Notes under the pieces: model-generated
Databases searched by the model: none
Told to the model about the DNA's origin: nothing
The model's input: the letters and a program-made list of their open reading frames with translations, nothing else
Position numbers and translations under genes: made by a program
Origin: Platanthera guangdongensis
Lineage: Eukaryota > Streptophyta > Magnoliopsida > Asparagales > Orchidaceae
Direction of reading: 5' to 3'
Length of the DNA: 64,000 bases
Assembly: GCA_039583875.1 (NCBI GenBank)
Contig: CM077149.1
Span: 21,589,194 to 21,653,193 of the forward strand
Shown here: one piece after another, positions 55,989 to 64,000 of the stretch
Numbering within the stretch: position 1 is the first letter of the stretch
Layout of the letters: every line of letters begins with the position of its first letter

Positions 55989-58900
55989 ACTCTCCCCCTC
56001 TTAAAAGAATTTCGCCCACGAAATTACATAAAGGAAAGACATGTACAAAATCAAAATTTATACCTGAGCGGAACAACTCCGGATACTCGTCAAGCATAGT
56101 CTGCACTCGCTCCCAAGAGAGCTCCTCACGACCGCAATTGTCCCACTGGACCTTCACCATCCTGATCTCTTTATTGCGTAGCCGCTTGACCTCCGAGTCC
56201 TCAATCCGCACGGGCTTGACCTTTGTCGTTATCCCACTATCCACCGGCACTTGATCGACCGCGATCACTTGCATAGGCTCTTGTACCGCCTTCCGGAGTA
56301 CCGAAATATGGAATACATCATGTAAACCACTAAGCTCCACTGAAAGCTTCAACCTATAGGCCGCTTCACCAACTCGCTCCAGAACCTCAAATGGTCCAAG
56401 GTATCTTGGGCTTAGCTTTTTCAATCGCCGCACCCGCGAGACACCCTTGAACGGCTTGATCTTTAAGTATACATAATCGCCCACAGCGAACTCCACGTTC
56501 CTGTGCTTGGCATTATAGTACTTTGCTTGCCGGTCCTGAGCGATAAGCAACCTCTCCCGAATGGTTCTCACCAAAGAAGTAGCATCATCCACTTCTGATC
56601 GCTTATACAACCTTGACTCACCCGTTTCTAACCAAGACAACGGCGTGCGACATCTTCTACCATATAGGGCCTCGAAAGGCGCCATCTGAATACTCGCTTG
56701 GTAGCTATTGTTGTAGGCGAACTCCACCAAATAAAGGTGGTCTTCCCATTGCTTTCCAAAATCCAAGACACACATGCGAAGCATGTCTTCCATGGTTCTA
56801 TTGACCCTCTCGGTCTGCCCATCCGTTTGCGGATGGAAGGCTGTGCTAAACTTCAGCTTTGTTCCCAACATTTGCTGCACCAGCCTCCAATCATTGGACG
56901 TGAACCGCCCATCTCAGTCACTCACGATGCTGCGGGGCACACCATGAAGCCGCACTATGTTATCCACATAAAGCTTTGCCAACTTCTCTACCGGATCATC
57001 CTTCCTATGCGGAATAAAATGTGACACCTTCGTTAATCGATCAACAACCACCCAAATGGCGTCGTTTCCCTTCTGCGACCTTGGCAAACCGTGCACAAAG
57101 TACATAGAGATGTCGTCAAATTTCCACTCCGGAATAGGCAAGGACTTAAGAAATCCTCCTGGCTTTTGGCACTCCGCCTTTACCAAGGCGCAGGTTTGGC
57201 ACTTCGCTACGTATAGCGCCACATCCTTTTTCAAACCAGGCCACCAAAACAGTTTTTTCACATCACGGTACATCTTCATGCTCCCCGGGTGAATCGAGTA
57301 CTTGGTATGGTGTGCCTCGTACAACAACTCCACCCGCAAATTGCCCACACTTGGGACGCACAAACGACCGTCTTTCCAAAGCAACCCGTCCTCCACGACG
57401 AATTGGGAATTTAACCCATCCAAAGCCTCTACCATGAACTGCTTCATAAGTGCATCCATATCCAAAGCCTGCCGAATACGATCAGCCAGGTCATATTGGA
57501 CTTCAGTCCAATTCAAAACTGCTTCAGCACTTGATTGTATGTCCACACAAACAATCTCCAATGCCTCCAACTCCCGCACCAACCGCTCATCATGCACCGA
57601 TAGCCAATTGGCTTGAGCTGGGGCTCGGCGACTCAATGCGTCCGCAACCGCATTCCCTTTGCCAGGCACGTAGTGGATCTTAAATATATAGTCCCCCAGT
57701 AACTCCATCCATCTACGCTACCGCATATTCAGATCCTTCTGATCAATAAGATACTTCAGGCTCTTGTGATCGGTGTAGATATCAATCTTCACACCGTACA
57801 AATAGTGCCTCCACAGCTTCAAAGCAAAAATCACGGCCGCTAACTCCAAGTCATGGACCGGATAATTCCTCTCGTGCACTTTTAGCTGTCTCGAGCCATA
57901 AGCTATCACGCTTCCGTGCTGCAGTAGCACGCAACCCAAACCGCTGCCTGAAGCATCGCTATATATCTCATAGCCTTCGGTCCCAACTGGCGAACTCAGG
58001 ACAGGCGCCGTGGTCAACCGACACTTCAACTCCTCAAAAGCTCGCGCGCACACCGGCGTCCAAAAGAACTTATGCTCCTTCCTCGTCAAAGTAGTGAGAG
58101 GTAACGCTATCCGCGAGAAGTTCTCTACGAAGCGCCTATAATAGCCGGCAAGCCCAAGAAAACTCCGGACTTCCGCTACAGTAGCAAGCTCAGGCCACTC
58201 CCGTATCGCAACAATCTTCGCCGGATCCACAGCAATACCCTCTCCACTCACTATATGACCGAGGAACGCCACTGAGGACAGCCAAAACTCGCACTTCGAG
58301 AACTTGGCATACAACTGGTTTTGCCTTAGCGTCTCCAACACCAAATGAAGATGCTTGAAGTGATCTTCCTCACTTTGCGAGTACACCAAAATATCGTCGA
58401 TGAAGACGATCACGAAATGGTCCAAGTACTTCCTGAAAGTCCTGTTCATCAAATCCATGAACACTGACGGCGCATTAGTCAGCCCAAACGGCATGACCGT
58501 ATACTCATAATGCCCGTATCTCGTACTAAACGCCGTCTTTGGGATATCACTCTCCCTTATTCGCAGCTGATAGTACCCAGCCTTGAGATCTAACTTCGAG
58601 TACACCGTCGACCCGACTAACTGATCAAAAAGGTCATCAATCCGGGGGATCGGGTACTTGTTCTTCTCAGTCAGCTTGTTGAGCTCCCGGTAATCAATAC
58701 ATAGCCTCAAGCTTCCGTCCTTCTTCTTAACAAAGAGGACCGGTGTGCTCCAAGGCGAAGAACTCGGGCGTACATACCCTTGCTCCAACAACTCTTGCAG
58801 TTGAACTTTCAGCTCCGCCATTTCCTTAGGCGCTAGCCGATACGGATATCGTGACACAGGCTTTGCACCTGGCACTAGCTCGATCGTAAAATCTATCTCC

Positions 58901-59469
58901 CGCTGAGGCGGGGCTCCAGGAAGATCTGCGGGGAACACATCAGGGTATTCCGATACCACTGAAATATAATCCAACGCGGGCTTCGGCTTTGCAACCTCCA
59001 CTAGTGTAAAGAACAGTTCTGCTCCAGCACGAACCGCCTTCACCACCTGAAGAGCACACATCAACGTCTTGCTCGACTCCTTTAAGCCCGTAAACGTCGT
59101 CTCACGACTCGCTCCCAGCTTAACTTCCTTGCTACCGCAATCTATATGGGCCTGCTGCTCCGAGAGCCAGTCCATGCCAAATATGACGTCGAACTCCACT
59201 AACGGAAGTAAAGACGCCCGCAGGTCGAACACCTGATCCCCAATACGAATCTTAACATCGCAGATCCTATCCGCTCGCATCGAACACCCATTGGGCAACA
59301 ACACATCCAACTTATCTTTCGCCATCGAAGAAGGGACTCCGATGCGTGATATAAATCCTTCGGACAAGAAGGAGTGTGAAGCTCCCGTATCGAAGAGTGC
59401 TCGTGCCGGATTTTCACAAATCAATACAAATCCTAAACAAGCAGTGGTAAGGTAACATGTGCATAACAA
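55984..59469 (-). pseudogene. pol: Tekay unit 2 Pol, two stops and a lost integrase Asp
   Basis: Same layout as unit 1: protease [24 protein letters not shown], RNase H DASGSGLG, integrase, chromodomain-like tail. TAG 57718-57720 (CAG in unit 1, in NMRQRRW) cuts RNase H from the rest, and TGA 56914-56916 (CGA in unit 1, SDRDG) cuts the integrase core. The first catalytic Asp of the integrase is Tyr here (SMYFVHGLP; codon 57100-57102), so integration activity would be lost even without the stops. The protease/RT part is open. Confidence 0.93.
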
Positions 59470-59508
59470 GTATTTAAAGAAAGTGACTTGCTATAAATTA
59501 AACCGTAC
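59433..59508 (-). other. Putative 76-nt intron at Tekay unit 2 gag/pol junction
   Basis: Same donor ACAG/GTACGG and acceptor TTTAG/GATTTG as in unit 1. The Gag stop TAA (59498-59500) lies inside it. Exon 1 ends after the first base of a Gly codon and exon 2 supplies the other two, so the join is exactly in frame. Confidence 0.65.
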
Positions 59509-60652
59509 CTGTCACCACATCAGCCTGTTTGATGGCCTCCTGTTGGCCAATATTATAGACCCTTGGTTGGGCCGGAGCATAATGGGATGCGGTCGACTCC
59601 ACCGCCTTTCCCTTCTCTTCATAAGTAGCTCCCGGCCTCCTCTCGGACTTAGGGCATCCGCTCCAACATTCGCGGGCAAAGTGCCCCGTCTTTCCACAAG
59701 TAAAACACGCGCCCGGGGTCCGACTCGTAGTCGCCCCAGAAGCACTAGAAGGAGCTGGACCCGAAGTCCTATGCTTCTTGAAAGACCTCTGATAGCCGGA
59801 CTTTGAAGTAGTCGGCACTTTGAATTCAGATTTCTTCTCACCCAAGCTTTTCTTTGCTTGTACGTTCTTCATGTCCTTCTCCAAGGACCGGGCAGTATTG
59901 ACCAAGGTTAAGAAACCCTGCGTCATTGGCCCCGAGAGTAGTAATCTCAACTCATCTCTCAACCCTTCGTAGAAGCGATTAGTCTTGCGCTCCTCATCCA
60001 TGATGGTGGAGCTAGCATAACGACTCAAACGAGTGAACTCGTGGAGATATTCATCCACGCTCCTCTCACCCTGAACTAACTTCAGAAACTCATTCTCCAT
60101 CGAAATCCTCTGAGTAGAAGGGAGGTATCTTGCTAAGAACAATCCCGAGAACTCTTCCATCGGAACGTCTATCAGTTGTCTACCTCTCAAATGATGCAGC
60201 TCCAATCCTTCCCACCACATCCTCGCTTCACCGTCCAGAAGGAACGTAGCGATGGTGGTCATTTGCCACTCCTCCGTCTTTGTTGCTGTCATGACTCTCT
60301 TCACCCTGGAGAGCCAGTCTTCAGCCTGAGATGGGGTTCCCAACCCCGAGAATAACGGGGGGTTAAAGCTCATCACATGCTTAAGCTGCCTCTCAGTTGC
60401 CCTCCTCGGCACCACCGGTTCTACAACCACTTGCTCCACTCTCCTCGGCTTGGCCTCTCGAAGAGGTTCCTGCTCCATCACAGGAGCGGGTTGCTGCGTT
60501 TGCCTTGCAGGCTGCGCATTTATCACGGCCAACACCGCTTCAGCCACCAACCGTATATTCTCAGCCGACAGAGGTGTTGCAGGAGCAACATCTGGTGCAC
60601 TACTAGCCTCAGAAACTCGGCATTCTGACGGCCCAACACCACTTCTGGTCAC
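59498..60652 (-). CDS. gag: Tekay unit 2 Gag (open frame, GTG at the expected start)
   Basis: The open frame of 384 codons starts with GTG 60652 (read VTRSGVGPSE); the first ATG is 60478 (MEQEPLREAK). The Gag core has MSFNPPLFSGLGTP, then MWWEGLELHHLRGRQ, RFYEGLRDELRLLLS and TLVNTARSLEKDMK. The knuckle CFTCGKTGHFAREC is followed by a Pro/Ser/Thr-rich end. It stops at TAA 59498-59500, 25-30 codons past the knuckle, unless the intron is removed. The protein would coat the element RNA. This is the best preserved frame of the array. Confidence 0.9.
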   Translation of the reverse strand: MTRSGVGPSECRVSEASSAPDVAPATPLSAENIRLVAEAVLAVINAQPARQTQQPAPVMEQEPLREAKPRRVEQVVVEPVVPRRATERQLKHVMSFNPPLFSGLGTPSQAEDWLSRVKRVMTATKTEEWQMTTIATFLLDGEARMWWEGLELHHLRGRQLIDVPMEEFSGLFLARYLPSTQRISMENEFLKLVQGERSVDEYLHEFTRLSRYASSTIMDEERKTNRFYEGLRDELRLLLSGPMTQGFLTLVNTARSLEKDMKNVQAKKSLGEKKSEFKVPTTSKSGYQRSFKKHRTSGPAPSSASGATTSRTPGACFTCGKTGHFARECWSGCPKSERRPGATYEEKGKAVESTASHYAPAQPRVYNIGQQEAIKQADVVTGTV

Positions 60653-60861
60653 ATATAGTGGTACAAAACACCATTAAGCGACCAAATAAATTGCAAACAA
60701 CAATTATAGGAACGCACATGTTCCTCAAACACGAGTATTTTCATTTCTAAGTGGACATTCATGGGTTTTTTACCATTATAACGATGACGCACACAATGTG
60801 CTCACCACCCCTTAAAAAGAATTCGCCCACGAATTCAGTTTAAGCCCAACCAAAACCAGTA
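60653..60861 (-). other. Tekay unit 2 leader and PBS region
   Basis: Leader like that of unit 1. The PBS TGGTATCAGAC is on the minus strand at 60862-60872, three bases from LTR C. Confidence 0.7.
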
Positions 60862-60875
60862 GTCTGATACCAAAT

Positions 60876-63141
60876 TGTAACACCCCCTATCCGTCACATA
60901 GCATAAAGCAGTAGGTCCGGTCGGGGCCCGACGCCGTATGCCACAGACAGACCGGGTGGTTAATTAAGGAAACCATCCAACCAATCTCAACGTCCTACAC
61001 AGAGAATTCTTGCGGAAGCAGTTTATAAAAGTTGTAAACAAGAACCCTGCATCAAAGCATGAATGTCCACTAATACAAAATAGGAATGTTATACAAAATA
61101 CCCAAAACAAGCCTTAAGGCCTTACAAAATGTTTCACTTGAATATTACATGTTTTACAAACCACGGCACGCAGGCCGGTCATACATGAATAAAACAGTAA
61201 ACACTTCCATTTGGGCCTTCGAGGGCCGGCTTCGCAAAAAGGGCTTTAGCCCGCTATTGACCGCTTGGTCCAACTGCACCTGCAAGCAACAAACCACCGC
61301 ACGGTGGCGAAAACAAGGCAACGGTCAGCAATGCTGACCAAATTATAACGATCCCGCCCCCAACTCGGGGCGGCGATGCTCCTTCCCTGCATTTCATTAG
61401 CATAAGCGAGCAATATATAAATATAGCCATTTCATCACAGACGTTGGCTCGCACGGCCACACGCCCCGTGCTCTCAGGGCACATTCTCGGTGAACCGGTC
61501 GATGTCACGTCAATTAAAGCCATTGACATTCCGGACTCACCACCGCCACTTGGACGGCCAAACCTATGAGCAATTTGTCTTCCTGGCCTGGGTCACGACA
61601 ATTTAAGCCATTGACCGCCGAAGACCCTACTCTATGCCAACGGTAAGTGCCACGTGCCTTTAGGTCTCTTTAACCGAACGACATAGAATGGGTATGGTTC
61701 CATCTAACCCGTGCTCACATCGCAACGACAATTTAAGCCATTTGCGCGGGTCAAACTTCCGCCGAGTCCCATTTCCATCACAAGTCACATAACCCGGTTA
61801 TGTTCAAGTTGGCTCTCAAGCCACCAAGTTAGCAAGATCTCGTATCCGCCCAGTTTTCCGGGTGCACCTTTGGGTTAGTCCCCAAGGCTCCCTGCTGCAA
61901 TCTACCGCGTAGAAAACCCGAAAAACAACCAATAGCACGGAGTCTTCTCCGGCATTATGCAATGCAACATCACCGATCCAGACCAACATGTCCGGGTAGG
62001 CTTCACACATCATGCCTATGTCCATTCTCGCTTACGGACTCTAAACAACGGGGACTTCACATGTCTACCAGAAGGAACGCCTCCAACTCTCCACAAACTC
62101 GCGAGAGCGGGCTTCCTATGCAAAGAAAGAGAGCTACTCATGCTCAAGATGAGGATCGTTAGCCTTGCGTTCCTCTTTGGTGCCATGGAAAAGTAACCGG
62201 ATGAAAATCACCGCACTAGCGTTGCCTCCGTGGATCCGGAGTCGGCTCGCGATTCGGAGCTCCGAAGCTCCTCCAATGGCGGGATCTAGCTCCTTCTTCC
62301 CTTGGCTCTCCTCTCTCTCTAAGGCTTTAGAAAGAGAACAATTAAGAAAAAGTGAGGGTTTTGAAAGCCCAAACCCGGGTATATCCCTTCAGGAACAACC
62401 CCCAGCCGTTGGATCTCAAAATAAGGAAACGAACGGCTTTGATTCGGGGCTGAAATGCCCAATCTGGACCGAACACGGCCTGGCACACGCCCGTGTCCAG
62501 GGCCGTGTGCCGCATTCTGCGTCAAAATCGAATCACCTGGAACCTCACACGGGTATCGACACGGCCGTGTGGCCGGCCGTGTACCCCATGATTTTTCCCC
62601 AAAATCAACCCGAGCACTGTACGGGTTCTAGGACACGCCCGTGTCCTTACCCGTGTCACCTCAACACGCCTGGACCCCAGGCCGTGTACACGGTCTCGAC
62701 ATTTCGTCGAGCGAAGATCGTCAACCTGATGACACGGCCTTGGACACGCCCGTGTCCTAGGTCGTGTGCCTTGTCTCGACGCATCGTCGAGCAAATCTCG
62801 ACGACTCCCCGGTACGATCGTCAACACAGGTCGACACGCCCTATGACACGCCCGTGTCGCAGGTCGTGTGCCTTGTCTCGACGCATCGTCGAGCGAATCT
62901 CGTCGACTCCGTGGCTAAGTGTAGACACGGGTTGACACGCCCTGCGACACGCCCGTGTCGCAGGCCGTGTGCCCAGTCTCAACGAATCGTCGAGCGAATC
63001 TCGACGACTTCACGGCTAAGTGTCGACACGGGCTTGACACGCCCTGGGACACGCCCGTGTCCCAGGCCGTGTGCCTGCAGCCAGAACCCAAACTGGCCTA
63101 AAACGTCCCCCCTTCGCTCCTTTGAGTTTCGGGGCGTTACA
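60876..63141 (-). repeat. Tekay array LTR C (outer 5' LTR)
   Basis: 2266 bp, the promoter LTR of the whole array. It ends GGGGCGTTACA on plus and is followed by TSD CTATT. The TATA-like site reads TCTAAAG. Confidence 0.96.
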
Positions 63142-63146
63142 CTATT

Positions 63147-64000
63147 TGTGGATGACGATAGCACTGAGGACCCAATAGACATTTCTTTTATGTTAGCTCG
63201 TTCGCCAGAAGCCCAAAATGGATTAGAAATTTTATCGAGTACGATTTTGCCTACTTTTGAGACCAATACTGATTCTGATTTGGACGAATTATCTACTGGG
63301 TTGGAAGACATGTCGACTGAGTTGGTAGAGTCACCCCGTGATGAATGTTTATCTGATAGTGAGTTAGATGATGACGATCCGGCTGAGTTTTCGGTAAGGA
63401 CGAATCAACTGTTTTATTTTTCCTTTGATTTTGATGGCTTGTACCCGGAGGATTTTTCTTGGACGTTAAATCCGTGTTTTGACGGTGAGTATGATTTAGT
63501 TCCTCCTCCGGAATCGACCATGTCGACTTCTCCTCCGGTTAACTTGACTCGATTAGATGACTTGTTAGGGAACAAGCTTGCCATTTCTAGCCCGAGATAT
63601 CTGGAGATGTTTATTTATCTAGCTCCCCCATTAGACTTACTCAGACGGATGTGTGAGAGCGATTTGTTAGTTGTCGCGTTCGGTCTTTCCACTACTTTTC
63701 ATAGATCTGACTATGGTGTTCCTAGGGTGGACCGTTCATCTGACCGCTTGACGTTGGGTAAGGCTTTGTTTTAGACTGCTAGTGATTCCATGGCGATGGT
63801 ATGTTTTGATGTGGTGTCCCCTAGACCCAATTATTTGTCAAGCCCGGTCACTTGCATTTATCCTTCGCCTTTTGATGATCCGTGCATGCACACTTTAGTG
63901 AACATAGTTGGGTCTATTGAGTTGTGTCTCCCGCACTACCTTTCAACTCCGGGAGCATCCAACTCTATTATTGGTGATGAGCGTTTTCTGCAGGAATTTC
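63147..64000 (+). pseudogene. Gag-like plus acidic long reading frame, part 2 (runs off window)
   Basis: Continues the frame of 45232-46568 exactly once the array and one CTATT copy are removed. It is Asp/Glu/Ser-rich (for example DSDLDELSTGLEDMSTE). The segment SSPRYLEMFIYLAPPLD (about 63585-63636) resembles SSPEHIEVPIYLASLLD (about 46200-46250), so part of the frame is internally duplicated. TAG at 63772-63774 is one C-to-T step from CAG, and the frame is open again to base 64000. No pol motif is visible over at least 730 codons in total. Function unknown. Confidence 0.65.

Larger units (their letters stand above)
46569..63141 (-). mobile_element. Tandem Tekay-like chromovirus array: LTR-internal-LTR-internal-LTR
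   Basis: Three LTR copies (46569-48835, 53725-55988, 60876-63141; 2264-2267 bp) enclose two internal regions (48836-53724 and 55989-60875; 4889 and 4887 bp), all on the minus strand. Only the outer ends have a target duplication, CTATT (46564-46568 and 63142-63146). The LTRs read TGTAACGCCCC...GGGGTGTTACA on the minus strand. Gag with CCHC, gypsy-order Pol and a degenerate chromodomain-like end (KEIRMVKVRW ... LDEYPELF) fit the Tekay/Del group. Both units carry several stops or shifts. Confidence 0.95.

Noticed and set aside
46569..63141. Two independent Tekay-like insertions side by side
   Set aside because: The middle LTR is shared and no target duplication exists at 53725 or 55988; only the outer CTATT pair is present.

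Overview
The window looks like plant (angiosperm) nuclear DNA, probably from a repeat-dense region. It is built almost entirely of nested LTR retrotransposons. The evidence is plant-type Ty1/copia (Sirevirus) and Ty3/gypsy (Tat-type and Tekay-like) polyproteins, TG...CA LTRs, 5-bp target-site duplications (TSDs), primer-binding sites (PBS) matching plant initiator tRNA-Met, and short U-rich introns. I see no ordinary host gene, rRNA, tRNA or CRISPR array. The species cannot be told from the sequence.

Left half (1-43688). Bases 1-417 are the end of a Sirevirus pol. From 688 to about 43688 lies an old gypsy-like LTR in minus orientation, cut into pieces at 688-2036, 11264-11692, 31909-32010 and 42684-43688. 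Three insertions separate the pieces. (i) A full-length Sirevirus at 2037-11263 (TSD GCAAG) has open gag and a pol with one stop. (ii) A 20-kb Tat-type gypsy element at 11693-31903 (TSD CTTCT) carries a minus-strand copia element at 17706-25190 (TSD ACCCC) inside its integrase gene. After pol it has a 115-bp tandem repeat and two antisense, intron-containing genes. (iii) A Sirevirus solo-like LTR at 32011-42683 (TSD CTTTC) contains a second, truncated Sirevirus (34450 to about 42055), whose LTR in turn holds a 5.2-kb minus-strand copia element at 35053-40219 (TSD GTTCA).

Right half (43689-64000). A 45-bp AT palindrome marks the junction with a different element: an LTR with TATA box (about 43734-44884), a tRNA-Met PBS, and a long reading frame that starts with a gag-like domain and continues as an acidic region with no recognisable pol motif. 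A Tekay-like chromovirus array is inserted in this frame at 46569-63141 (TSD CTATT). The array is an uncommon tandem of LTR, internal region, LTR, internal region, LTR, all on the minus strand. After it the acidic frame resumes and runs off the window end.

The most interesting structures are four. The antisense two-gene module of the Tat element has its own TATA boxes and GT-AG introns. A 76-nt intron at the Tekay gag/pol boundary would, if removed, fuse the two frames. The gag-plus-acidic frame of the non-autonomous element at the right is unrecognised. Every LTR family in the window carries its own repeat or palindrome cluster just upstream of its TATA box. Most breaks in the coding frames are single stops explained by C-to-T change, as expected for old methylated elements.
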